This document shows positions 33,616-43,468 of a stretch of DNA of 64,000 nucleotides, one piece after another. The DNA is taken from the NCBI GenBank assembly GCA_002104905.1, contig MCFE01000306.1:1-64000 (forward strand), read 5' to 3'. The position numbers and the translations under genes are program-made. Numbering within the stretch: the stretch's first letter is position 1; each line of letters begins with the position of its first letter. Under the pieces are notes generated by a model. The model was not told the origin of the DNA. It ran no database searches and saw only the letters and a list, made by a program, of their open reading frames with translations. This DNA comes from Basidiobolus meristosporus CBS 931.73 (taxonomy: Eukaryota; Basidiobolomycota; Basidiobolomycetes; Basidiobolales; Basidiobolaceae).

Positions 33616-34995
33616 ATGCACGCCAATTTCTCTGAACCTCAGGCTCCTCCTCCCCGCGAAGTCAAACCCACCAAGAACCCCTTGGTTCTTGCATGGCGCT
33701 TTATTCGAAGGATCAACCTCACCATCTGGATCATCATTGCCATGGTGATTGGCATTCTTCTGGGCTGGCTGCAGCCCGGATTTGCCAAGGAGCTGAAGCC
33801 CATCTCCAACATCTTCTTATATATGATCAAGTGCTTGATTGTCCCACTCATCTTCTCGACATTAGCGGTGGGTATCGCCGGCCATGGCGACGATATGAAG
33901 CAAATTGGCCGGCTGGCAATCAAGTCCTTGATCTACTTCGAGGTCGTCACAACCCTGGCCTTGATTGTTGGTTTAATCATGGTGAACTTGTTGAAGCCAG
34001 GAGCGGGGGTTGCTCTCCCAGCCGAAACCAACGACTCCGCTACCAAGGACCTTGCCAACCACACTATTAGCTGGCAGAGTGAGCTGGAGCACATCATCCC
34101 CCAGAGTTTCTTCGAGGCCGCCGTCAAGAATGAAGTACTACAGATCGTCTTCTGCTCGATCATGTTTGCCGTCGCAATGATGAAAACAGCCGGTCGATCC
34201 AAGGAGGTCATGATCGACTGGTTGCAGAGCTTGTCCGATATCATGTTCAAGGTGACCGAATTGGTCATGAACTTTGCCCCAGTCGGTATTGGATGCTCCA
34301 TTGCCTATACTATCGGTCAAAGTGGTATCGGAGTTCTGGTTGATCTTGGCAAGTTGATGGGAACTCTCTATCTCTCTTTGGTCATCTTCATGTTGTTAGT
34401 GTTTCTTCCCATCATCCTGATTCTTCGTGTGCCCATCAAAGGTCTACTCAAAGCGATTGCCCAACCCGCATTGATTGCATTCTCCACCTCCTCTTCCGAG
34501 GCAGCACTTCCCAGAGCCATGAAGAATATGGAGGCATACGGTGTCCCTCACAAGATCATCGCCTTTGTCATGCCCACCGGCTACTCCTTCAATCTTGATG
34601 GAACCACTCTATATCTAGCCATTGCCTCTGTGTTTGCAGCACAGGTTGGCGGGATCAACATGCCATTTGGGACTCAGATTGTGATGATGCTTACCTTGAT
34701 GCTTACAAGCAAGGGAGTTGCTGCAGTGCCTCGTGCCTCGTTAGTGATCCTTTCAGGTGCAGTGAGGAGCTTCAACTTGCCGGAATCATCCATTGCCCTT
34801 ATTCTCGGGATTGACGCCCTCATGGATATGGGACGCACCACCGTGAACCTGATCGGCAATTGTATCGCGACTGTGGTCGTGGCGAAATGGGAAAAGGAGT
34901 TCAGAACTCATCAGTCACACGAACGGGAGACCACCGATGCCCAGTCCATCGAGCTAGGCGAAGGTGAGAAGGCCGAGAAAACTGTGAGCCACTAG
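33616..34995 (+). CDS. Dicarboxylate/amino acid:cation symporter (SLC1/DAACS family)
   Basis: 459 aa, one exon. I start at the ATG at 33616 (context GTACC-ATG), not the upstream in-frame GTG. A short Pro-rich cytosolic N-terminus is followed by about eight membrane segments and two re-entrant hairpins. Signature parts are the serine-rich hairpin TSSSEAALP (near residue 290), the unwound helix motif NLDGT (near 326) and D-M-G-R-T-T-V-N-L-I-G-N (from residue 404), the substrate/cation site of the GltPh/DctA/EAAT fold. The final residue is Asn where many members have Asp. It should carry acidic amino acids or C4-dicarboxylates with Na+ or H+ across the plasma membrane. It is intronless and GC-richer than most neighbours, and SLC1 members are rare in Dikarya, so bacterial origin is possible. 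Confidence 0.9.
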   Translation: MHANFSEPQAPPPREVKPTKNPLVLAWRFIRRINLTIWIIIAMVIGILLGWLQPGFAKELKPISNIFLYMIKCLIVPLIFSTLAVGIAGHGDDMKQIGRLAIKSLIYFEVVTTLALIVGLIMVNLLKPGAGVALPAETNDSATKDLANHTISWQSELEHIIPQSFFEAAVKNEVLQIVFCSIMFAVAMMKTAGRSKEVMIDWLQSLSDIMFKVTELVMNFAPVGIGCSIAYTIGQSGIGVLVDLGKLMGTLYLSLVIFMLLVFLPIILILRVPIKGLLKAIAQPALIAFSTSSSEAALPRAMKNMEAYGVPHKIIAFVMPTGYSFNLDGTTLYLAIASVFAAQVGGINMPFGTQIVMMLTLMLTSKGVAAVPRASLVILSGAVRSFNLPESSIALILGIDALMDMGRTTVNLIGNCIATVVVAKWEKEFRTHQSHERETTDAQSIELGEGEKAEKTVSH

Positions 34996-36580
34996 CACTA
35001 GAACACTGAGATTCCATGCCTTGCCTCCCGCCCGAGCATACACACCTAATGTACCATTATCCCCAACATCAACACCTAGCAATCATTCATATCCATGCCC
35101 TTTCCGTACTTGTTGATTTATTTTTGGAGTAGCCTCCTGTTATTGATCGATTGATTGAATGTTCATAATACCACACACCAACAGCAATAAACCCCCTAAA
35201 TCCACATGTCCGATGCCGTTATCTTTCGAATCATTATTGCCGGCGGCACCATCATGCGACAACTTCGACAATGGCATGATGTCATGTTGGATGCCATATA
35301 ATAGGCCTCCCAAGGCTCGAATAAGGAATGTTTGGTTGGTTTCGGAGAGTCATCGGGCTAGTCATTGCACAGTTGAGGCCGTCGACTAGCATGTGAAGAT
35401 ACAAGACGGGGGCCGGTTTCACGAGGGGAAGATGCTGGTGATGCTGGTGATGCTGGTGATACTGGTGATGGATAGATAGCATGGCGGCAGTCCTGTTCAG
35501 AAACCAGGGCGGTTCCGATGACCTCCAGCAGTTTCGCTGGACCCATGGATGATAGTTTCTCAGATGAGCAGCCGATTTCGCAGATACTTGTGGCCATTTT
35601 TTCGCATCAATTGTAGTGTACGTGCATGTGCCAATTTAGTCCAAGCCCAACATTCGATTGTTTCCAACTCAGTTCGAGCCAGCGTTTGGATAGATGTCGT
35701 TGGCCCAATCCCAGGCCACCGCCATCTTTAATTAAAGCCACTAGGTTGATCAACAATAGGCATGCTTGATAGAGGCAAATGATGAAGATGCTCATTCCAT
35801 ATGATTGAACCGAAACCTGGCCATCGACCACCAGCCTGGATGTTTACTTCCAGACGCATGGTGGTGCTTGATTCATGACTAACCTTTTTAGTAGCGCTCG
35901 CCGGCAAGGCATCGCCACATGACCCGGTGGATAATGGAACGCATCATAATCCACCGCAGATTGGGTATCTGCAGGAACCTATGGCAGCGGCCGAGCAATA
36001 TTAAAGAATCCACCTCTCTGGCCTGATACTCCAGGTGATAACAGAATCCCAGGATCTGATCCGGATCCGGATCATGGAGCCGTGATTAAAGGGTAGTGCG
36101 CATCAAGATACATATATGTAGGTTGGAAACCGGGGTTTGTATCTCCAAAGTAGCTGATGCAGCCTGTGGAAGTGGATTTGTGCCGGGGGGACTGGCTCTC
36201 TTGTGTGCTACAGTGGGGTCCAGCCCAACTCCCTTGACTCCCCAACTTCGTGACAATGCATACCAGAGCGCAAAGAAATCACCACTGCCTATGCTATTAG
36301 ATGGCCGGGTCAACCCATAGGATGAGGGCTGTCTGATCCTGGACCAATGTTGTTCAGGCCTGTATTCTGACTTGGTCCGTAACAGTGAATGACGAGGTGG
36401 TGAGTAGGGAATATTATACACGTGGGAACTGGATGACTCATGTCCGGAACGAAATTATTCATCTGCTGTCATTTCACGCCGGATTTTCCCAAGCGCCAGC
36501 CAACCATGAAGAACAATCATAAAACCGTGCATAGGAGCTGGCACACTTAGATACCACCCTGAAATTCAATAATACTGCAG
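34996..36580. other. Intergenic between symporter and YbaK-like gene
   Basis: Contains a GGTGATGCT-type microsatellite (about 35429-35471). No convincing gene in 1.6 kb. CATAAAAC near 36518 could serve as a TATA-like box for the next gene. Confidence 0.55.
35429..35471 (+). repeat. 9-bp minisatellite (GATGCTGGT)n
   Basis: Four to five near-perfect copies of GATGCTGGT, with the last unit changed to GATACTGGT. Confidence 0.85.
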
Positions 36581-37123
36581 ATGACCCGTCACCCTGGAGT
36601 AGAGCGAGTCGCCTCGGCGTTAAACCAACTCAACACCTCCTACAACATAGTCACTCTAGGTGAGTCGGCCCGCACCGCCCAACTGGCCGCGCAGCAGTTG
36701 AATTGTCATGTAGCCGCCATCGCGAATTCATTGATCTTCGAGGTTTCCGACAGCGGGTCACCTTTGCTCATTCTGACCAGCGGCGCGCACAAGGTCGACC
36801 TGAAGTTGGTTTGCTCCACTCTGGGGGTCAAGAAGCTCAAGAGAGCGACCCCGGAGTTCGTCCGACTGCACACGGGGTTTGCTATTGGCGGGGTTGCCCC
36901 AGTTGGTCATCCCGAGCCCATCAGAACAGTGGTCGACCTGGAGCTGTCGCGTTTCAAGCATATCTGGGCGGCTGCTGGTCACCCACAAGCAGTGTTTCGA
37001 ACCACCTTCGACGAATTGGTTCGCTTTTCTGACGGGCTGGCGATCAAGGTAGGGGAGGAGATAGCAGAGAGCGTTATCCAAGAAGCCCTAGCGTTGGACG
37101 GCGCCGAGGGCAGTCACGAATAA
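36581..37123 (+). CDS. YbaK/EbsC-family aminoacyl-tRNA deacylase-like protein
   Basis: 180 aa, single exon. The whole protein is one YbaK/prolyl-tRNA-editing domain. It contains ESARTAQLAAQQL (helix before the core), AIANSLIFE, LILTSGAHKVD, HTGFAIGGVAPVGHP (the substrate-pocket glycine loop) and a closing VWAAAGHP-like segment (here IWAAAGHPQAVF) with FDELVRF. The family removes mischarged amino acids (for example Cys or Ala on tRNA-Pro) in trans. Asn occupies the position of the lysine used by classical YbaK; from memory this AIANSL form occurs in a bacterial subfamily. It resembles bacterial proteins along its full length, and lack of introns beside the intron-rich VPS35 fits acquisition from bacteria. 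Biochemical specificity is unknown. Confidence 0.88.
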   Translation: MTRHPGVERVASALNQLNTSYNIVTLGESARTAQLAAQQLNCHVAAIANSLIFEVSDSGSPLLILTSGAHKVDLKLVCSTLGVKKLKRATPEFVRLHTGFAIGGVAPVGHPEPIRTVVDLELSRFKHIWAAAGHPQAVFRTTFDELVRFSDGLAIKVGEEIAESVIQEALALDGAEGSHE

Positions 37124-37373
37124 AGCAACCTTGAATGACTCTATCCAGCACGGGCGTTTATTCTGATTCAGACCGTGAATAGTGAAATACTGGGAATACG
37201 GACTCATAGAAACTTTCCTTCTAAAGGTCGGTCCGCCAAAATGGGGTTGGACTTGGTACTGAGCTAGGTTTACTTTTTATCGGTTCACAAAAAACATTTC
37301 TCTTCCGAACTAAATGGCCTTTCCCACAAAACTGGGCTGGTTTCGTGTTCAATGGTGCGGATGTGTGGATGTA

Positions 37374-37399
37374 GGTGTGGGTGTGGGTGTGGGTGTGTG
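37374..37399 (+). repeat. GGTGTG microsatellite
   Basis: Four to five GGTGTG units in the shared 3' flank between the YbaK-like gene and VPS35. Confidence 0.8.
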
Positions 37400-37450
37400 A
37401 GCGTGGAGATGGATTTGGGGGAAGGTGGGGGAATAGGTATCTATACGTTC

Positions 37451-40400
37451 TTAATGAATCGTAATTGAGGAATCGATCTCATCATAGTTGGGGGCGACTT
37501 CGGCACCTGCCGCCAATTCTTTCTTGTGTTGAAGGTGGATCATGGTGAGCTTGAAGTGCTTGAGAATGAAGTCAATTGGATTTCCTTCGGGGGTAATCAG
37601 AGCAGAGGAGTTGCTGGTCTTTGGAAGCGAGTCGTTCTCCATGCTTGCAACATTACTGTTGATCAGGTCGATGATACCGTTGAGGTGCTTGGGGGTAACC
37701 TGGTGAACAGGAGAGGCTAAGTGATGTGTGATCGGGCATCAACATTGTCGAACAATTACCTCTTCAACCTGGCGCTCAAAGAAATAGATGTAGCGGTTCA
37801 GAACCTCGACAAACAACTCGACATTTGTGACGGAGTCTAGGCAGGCGTCGGCAATCTTGAGCGCACGCTGCAGCGTTTCGAGAACCCGCTGTCCATTGCG
37901 ATACATGTTGTCTTCCTTCTCGTCCTTTCCTGGAACATCAGTACCCCAAAACAAGTGGGAGCAATGATACACTGCACGACATTGATCCGGCTTTTTGAGC
38001 AATTTGCCACTGTGGAGAACACATTTGGTGATCAATGTATCGTACTCCTCTGGCTTGAACCCTCTGCTGGTCTGCAAGGTGCCAACAATGAGCAGGATTG
38101 CTTGGAACTGAGCCTTCGATTCAGAAATGGACTCTTCATACACCGAGAAGGCCTGTACGAAGAATTCATATGCGATCTCCTCAAACCCGCATTCGTCTGC
38201 GGACTGGGCAGCGAGAAGGAAGAGACGCAAAGAGAGATCATGGCATTCAGCCTTGTTGTAGAGAATGCCGATGAGCTGATGAATGAACTTGAACAATGTG
38301 GTGCACTTCTTGTTCCATTCCTCATCCTAAACATTGGCGACAACAGTTCGTCAGCGGTAGGATCTCATCAACCAACGTGTACCTGATACTTACCCTGCTT
38401 TCGAGCATATTGTATTTTCTGGCCAACTTAACGGCCTCGATGATCATCGGAGGGAAGGTGAAGCGAATGCGGTCCCCACCATCGCCGAATTGCTTTCTAG
38501 CGGCCAACAGCAGCTAGTCGTATGAATATGGTATGAGTCGGGTGTTCCGAAGGAAGGCTCACCACTACAACATACCATGATCTGTTCGTCAGGATCCTCA
38601 TTACGGAAAAGATGGATCATTCGTGCAACCCAGCCTTGTTCCTCTGCGGCGTCTTCGTCATCCATAGGGCTCTTACCACTCAATGCGAATGACACGCCGA
38701 TGCTTGCGTCTTTTTGATCTCTAACCAGCACGTTGCATAACTCAAGCACGCCGTCGACTTCCTCTGGAGTGCTGATGACTGTTTCCTTCTTCAAAATACT
38801 GGAAATAATGGCGTGCGACACGGAGCGCCTGGTAGAATAGGGCTGCAGCTCAAGTAAAGATTGGTAGTTCGTAAGAGACAGAAGCGTAAGGGCAGTTGGA
38901 TAAGCGTTGACGGGAGCAAGCAGTAACGACAACAAACTCGAAGTAGTGTTAGCTGTATGCAAGTCAGGGCTTTTACAAGCAAGGATAGGGAGACAAAAAA
39001 GGATTTAGTATAACAACTCCCAACGGCACGGCGACTGCAACATGCTATGGAGATTCCATTACCTTTCTTCGTACTCTATCATTTTCTCTTTCGTGAAGCC
39101 GATGATCTGATCAACATATTCCAACTCATCGGGATAGCAGCTAAGAGAAAGGTGAGCTAGAGAAACAAGCAGAGCGGTGATGTCTTGAATGGAGATGTCG
39201 GGACGGGCCTGAGAAGGCACGTCTTAGTTAAATGACCCTGAACCCATGCTACGGTGGCAGTCTACCTTGATCAGCTCAACGATCTGCTCCCAGAAAACTT
39301 CGAACAACTTGACATCTTCCGGAATTCCACGGACTCTCTTGACACCATTTTCATCGACCTCATTTCCATTCTCGGCCTCTCTCGCGGCATATGCTGCAAG
39401 GCGGTCGATCAGGGAAATGACGATCTGCTTGACACTCACTCTAGGGTTGAGCTTGGCAAGTGCTGAAAGAAGCTGGTCCAGCGTACGTAGGTGGAAGTCA
39501 TCCTCGAAAACCTAATGTCATAGCCACGCATCAGTACGATCGGCTCCTTCGTCCGGGTTCGAACCCCACTTACTTGGATGATGGCTTCCAGAAGGTATTC
39601 TTGGGCGATCAGATCTTTGCAGCTGACAACCTGCTCTAAAATACCTGGGAGAATGGTCTGGATCGCGCAACAGTGGGAAGGTTATGAATGGTAGCTTTAA
39701 AGTTTCCCAGATTCTCAACCACTTTACCTCTTGATACAGGTTTAAGGTAACGCCCTCGAGCTGGCTAAGCTTTACCAAATTGCTTCCGATAAGAATCTTG
39801 AGCTCCTTTCTTTCCATCTCACGCTTCTCTCTTTCACGAGAATGCCCTTGATGCTGAAGGCGCACCCAGAGCTTGTTCATCTCCATAAAGTTGGTTAGCG
39901 TGAACTGGATAGAATCATTGAGATTCCCTTCCGGGCTGGAGATAAACGTTGTGAATACCAATGGCACATTTGAGATTGCACTAATGAAAATCTTGTATAC
40001 CCCTCGCTGGTCCCGGTGGGTAAGTAATCGCGCGTAGCTCCTCCAAGATAATATCTAAGGAAGAGGCCTCTGGTGGGGTGTTGAACACCTCGGGCCATTT
40101 CCATCATATCTTTCATGATTTCCTTCACAGGTGCATCTTTTATACTCATGTACACGCTCCCGACCGTGATCATCAAATAAAGACGAGGAATTATATTCCC
40201 AGCATACTGGACGAGTTCGTATAGTTCTGCGAGATGGTGACGACCTGAAGTGTGTGCCTCGTTCAGGAATGTGGACAAGTGTCTAAGAGAGTCGAATATG
40301 GCCATATCTAGAAACCGCAGGTTAGCAAGTGACCAGAAACCTACGGTCAAGCATCTCTCGGAAAAGAAAGAAAAACGCCCTACATAATTCGTAGTAATTT

Positions 40401-40793
40401 TTGGGAGTCAAAGAGGAGGTGCGCAATTCGGCTAGCATGGTGGAGCAGTTTTTCAAGGCATCCATCAGGTTGTTGTTGTCCTAGAATTTAGGGGTTTCGT
40501 TAGTGTCAAGTGGACACGATCTACGTATTAGATGGCGGGAGGGATGATCCAGTGATGGCTGTCGAATACTGCTAGCGCCGCCCCAAGAAAAGCTTGAGAG
40601 CTCGTGCTTATCGTGAAGCCGGAAATATATCCAGACCTCGGGCAACACTAGAATCTTCGGAATCAACCGCAAAAAATAGATAGATACGTACCAGGCATTT
40701 CTTCATCTGGAAAGACTGGACTTTAACCAGATTCAAAGCATCCTCTAGCAGTTTGCCTTGGCTTTCTGCATTTATAGAAGGTGAAGTTGCCAT
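37451..40793 (-). CDS. VPS35: Vacuolar protein sorting 35, retromer cargo-selective subunit
   Basis: Eleven-exon minus-strand model: 40793-40692, 40480-40384, 40307-40001, 39935-39728, 39657-39574, 39511-39266, 39208-39063, 38969-38576, 38513-38394, 38326-37760 and 37699-37451 (2520 nt, 839 aa; usual length ~800-940). The N-terminus has [21 protein letters not shown] and the diagnostic PRLYLM loop ([12 protein letters not shown]), which contacts Vps26. Further landmarks are [67 protein letters not shown] and [11 protein letters not shown], with [14 protein letters not shown] near the C-terminal solenoid end. Vps35 is an alpha-solenoid that joins Vps26 and Vps29 and sorts cargo from endosomes to the Golgi or surface. 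Exon 8 uses the AG before CCCTGAC (38970); the nearer AG gives a stop. Confidence 0.95.
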
Positions 40794-41898
40794 AGTGTAC
40801 GGTAGAAACGGGGACCAACGTGTAGTAAGTAGAAGATTAAATACTCGTCAATATACCAAATAACTCGAGCCTACGATCAAGAATCTACTCGGAAAAGATA
40901 TTATCATGGAACCATACAACTTGATTCACTAAGATTGTTGCCATCCACGCTTTGATGTGACGCATCCCATAATCTCGAGCCGATATTCAATTGTGGAAGA
41001 ACCACCCACGAAGGACCAATCAACTGCGAATCACCGTTCTACAGGTCATTCTGATCGCCGGAATTAGGAAACATGTGCAATTCGATTTTCTAGCAAGGGC
41101 TAACCAAAGCAAGCCGGCTCTATCCAGTGGACGCTGTTTCCGTTGGCAATCCTAGCTGTAGGGTCGGGACCAACACTTATATGGCGGGCTGTGAAGTTTC
41201 TGAAGTATCTGAGAATCCCCACGCCTTAGTGTTCATGCTTGGGTCATATAGGTACGCGGACTCCAAAACTGCCCATTGCTTCTCTAGTGGAAATGCAATT
41301 GCAATGTTTCACTGTGTACGTTTCCGACAATTACTTATCGAATGGTGGACCAAGGGCTCTGCATCACTGTTCATTGGCCAGGGAAGTGGCTCATTTAGAC
41401 ATATTTGGTAGGTAAATAGCAGTAGTAAAACTATCGATTTGGCTGCATGCATCCCAGAAGTCCAATCCGAAAATCACGGTGAATTGTTGGTATTTATCGA
41501 GGTGCTGTGGAAATACGCAACCATGTTAATGATTAATTTGTGTTGAACCCCAGGAAAACACTGCATAACTGTTGATTAATTTCCCCCACATCAACCGACA
41601 ATGGACCATTTTCATTAATGCTAATGGAGGGGTGATCGAAGCAAACAATCCATGCTTTGGGTATGAAGAGCATTCTCGATCCTACAGGAACGCATTTAAG
41701 TTGTGTGTAACTGCTGCATCGAGGGTTTATTTAATAGGGTAATCTGTGAATTCAAGAATTATGAGCAAGTTCATTTCTGAAGGGGAATATAGAATGCGTA
41801 AGTTTATAAAGTTGAGTGAATAGATTTACAAGTGCGGCGACCCTGTATCGAGCTTAATACAGAGAACCATCAGGCTTTGGCGATGGTTTTTGGTCTGT
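40794..41898. other. Intergenic, VPS35 promoter side and AMT 3' flank
   Basis: No supported gene in 1.1 kb. A + strand open stretch at 41127-41411 begins with GTG and has no recognisable domain. Confidence 0.5.
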
Positions 41899-43248
41899 TT
41901 ATATAAAGGGCTTTTCGTTGCTTGCTGCGGCCTCCACAACGGCGGGCGTACTGTTGTTTCGGGCGAAGACGGTCTCGACATGGTAATAGGCGGATTCGCC
42001 CAGCTCGGATAGGTCAAGTCCTAGCTTCTCACTTTCCGAATCAGCACGAAGGCTTAGCCCAGGGATCTTGTCCATTACCCACAAGATCAAATACGTGATG
42101 ATGAAGGTCCACGCAAACCCAGCCACACTTCCTGCAAGCTGAATCAGGATCTGCATGAAGTTGCCGTTGATCCAACCTCCTGCGATCAAAGTGCCGTCCA
42201 ATGCAGCGATACGTTGCTCTGCGAAGATGCCAGTGAGAAGGTTTCCAATTACACCCCCAACCGCGTGAACCGCAAACACGTCCAGGGCATCGTCGAAATT
42301 CAGCAGATGCCCCAAATGGCGAGCATAATTGCACCCGATGCCTGCAACCACACCGAACAACAACGCAGCGGCAGGGCCAACAAACCCAGACCCAGGGGTT
42401 ATGGCTACCAATCCGGCAACTGCACCAGAGCAAAATGCAAGAGCCGAGAACTTGCGACCGGTGCGGAAATAATCGATCAAAACCCAGGTCAGAGCACCCG
42501 AGGCAGCGGCAATGTTGGTCACAACAATCGCCATGATGGCTCTAAGCGAGCCGGCGAGTGCTGATCCTCCGTTGAAGCCAAACCAACCAAACCAAAGGAA
42601 TGCCGTGCCCAACACTACGTTCGACATGTTGTGGGCCTTGAATTCTTCGGTACCGTGTCCTTCTCTTTTTCCTACTTTGATAGCATACGCCAACGCAGCA
42701 ACTCCGGAGGAGATATGCACGGGAGTACCACCAGCGAAATCCAGACTCCCCAGTTTCATTGACCAGCCATCAGGCGACCAAGTCCAGTACGCGATGGGAT
42801 CATAAACAAGAGTTGACCATATGAAGATGAAGATGATCGTAGGCAGGATACGTGCTCGCTCCGCTGCAGCGCCTATGGCCAATGCTGGAGCGATGGAAGC
42901 GAACATACACTGATATATCATGAAAGCAAGGTCAGGAATCTTCGAACTGCCCACACTAGGATCTCCCAGCACGTTGATTAGAAAAGCGTGATTTAGGTTG
43001 CCAATGAACCAACTGCCGGTGCGACTAAAAGTAATAGAATAGCCCCAGATAAACCACTGGACAAGTACAACCGCTACAGACAAGCAGCTGAGCATTATAA
43101 GAGAAAGCGCGTTTTTGGAACGGGCCATGCCACTGTAGAAGTAGCCAACGCCCGGGATCATAAGGAATACAAGACTGGTCGATACCATGACCCATGTTAT
43201 GTCGCCTGAGGCGTAAAGGGGTGTCGGTTCTGGAGAGGTGGTATTCAT
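41899..43248 (-). CDS. MEP2: Ammonium transporter, Mep2/AMT type
   Basis: 449 aa, single exon, minus strand, ATG at 43248. It has eleven predicted membrane helices. The ammonium transporter signature is present (LDFAGGTPVHISSGVAALAYA, split: LDFAGGTPVHIS and SGVAALAYA). Both pore histidines are present: the one in PVHIS and the one in FAVHAVGG. Yeast Mep1 and Mep3 have Glu at the first position, whereas Mep2, the ammonium-sensing form, has His, so this is Mep2-like. The C-terminal cytosolic tail has LDLSELGESAYY, the conserved regulatory stretch of AMT/Mep proteins. The protein imports NH4+ at the plasma membrane. A TATA element and two GATA-factor-type sites lie upstream. Confidence 0.95.
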   Translation of the reverse strand: MNTTSPEPTPLYASGDITWVMVSTSLVFLMIPGVGYFYSGMARSKNALSLIMLSCLSVAVVLVQWFIWGYSITFSRTGSWFIGNLNHAFLINVLGDPSVGSSKIPDLAFMIYQCMFASIAPALAIGAAAERARILPTIIFIFIWSTLVYDPIAYWTWSPDGWSMKLGSLDFAGGTPVHISSGVAALAYAIKVGKREGHGTEEFKAHNMSNVVLGTAFLWFGWFGFNGGSALAGSLRAIMAIVVTNIAAASGALTWVLIDYFRTGRKFSALAFCSGAVAGLVAITPGSGFVGPAAALLFGVVAGIGCNYARHLGHLLNFDDALDVFAVHAVGGVIGNLLTGIFAEQRIAALDGTLIAGGWINGNFMQILIQLAGSVAGFAWTFIITYLILWVMDKIPGLSLRADSESEKLGLDLSELGESAYYHVETVFARNNSTPAVVEAAASNEKPFI

Positions 43249-43301
43249 ACTTAGCTACGAGCGTTGTGCGAGTTGTGCTTCAGGTAGATGGCGGTGTGGT
43301 G

Positions 43302-43309
43302 TATTTATA
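43302..43309 (-). promoter_or_regulatory. TATA box of the ammonium transporter
   Basis: TATAAATA on the minus strand, ~54-61 bp upstream of the ATG at 43248. Confidence 0.6.
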
Positions 43310-43415
43310 AGCGGGGATAGGCTGCACCGAGCATGGTTCCATTACGTTATGTTAATATATGGGACTGCCATGACCAATTTCGTCCAGGAGCAAGAGCCAA
43401 TGGATAGCCAAATGT

Positions 43416-43467
43416 TTATCTTCGGAAATATAGGGGCGACGCTTGGTAGGTCTGCAACGACTTTATC
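43416..43467 (-). promoter_or_regulatory. Pair of GATA-factor-type sites upstream of the ammonium transporter
   Basis: AGATAA at the minus-strand complements of 43416-43421 and 43463-43468, 47 bp apart and ~170-220 bp upstream of the start codon. HGATAR pairs are the binding pattern of nitrogen-control GATA factors (AreA/Nit2/Gln3), which activate ammonium transporter genes in other fungi. Functional use here is inference. Confidence 0.45.
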
Positions 43468-43468
43468 T

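Noticed and set aside
37374-37399. GGTGTG repeats considered as CRISPR-like or telomeric
   Set aside because: No spacers, units are contiguous 6-mers, and the genome is eukaryotic. The unit is not the TTAGGG repeat seen elsewhere.
39040-39062. Apparent stop at the VPS35 exon 7/8 junction
   Set aside because: Using the acceptor at 38970 (AG before CCCTGAC) removes the stop and gives a normal VPS35 sequence.
39530-39580. tRNA-like T-arm (GGTTCGAACCC) in a VPS35 intron
   Set aside because: The T-stem does not pair well and no acceptor or D-arm fits on either strand. The 11-base B-box match is expected about once by chance in a window this size.
41127-41411. 94-aa + strand open frame between VPS35 and the ammonium transporter
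   Set aside because: It begins with a non-ATG codon, has no domain, and lies in likely promoter and 3' flank sequence.
41899-42433. Cys/Trp-rich minus-strand reading frame inside the ammonium transporter
   Set aside because: It is an alternate frame of a well-supported transporter gene with no domain of its own.
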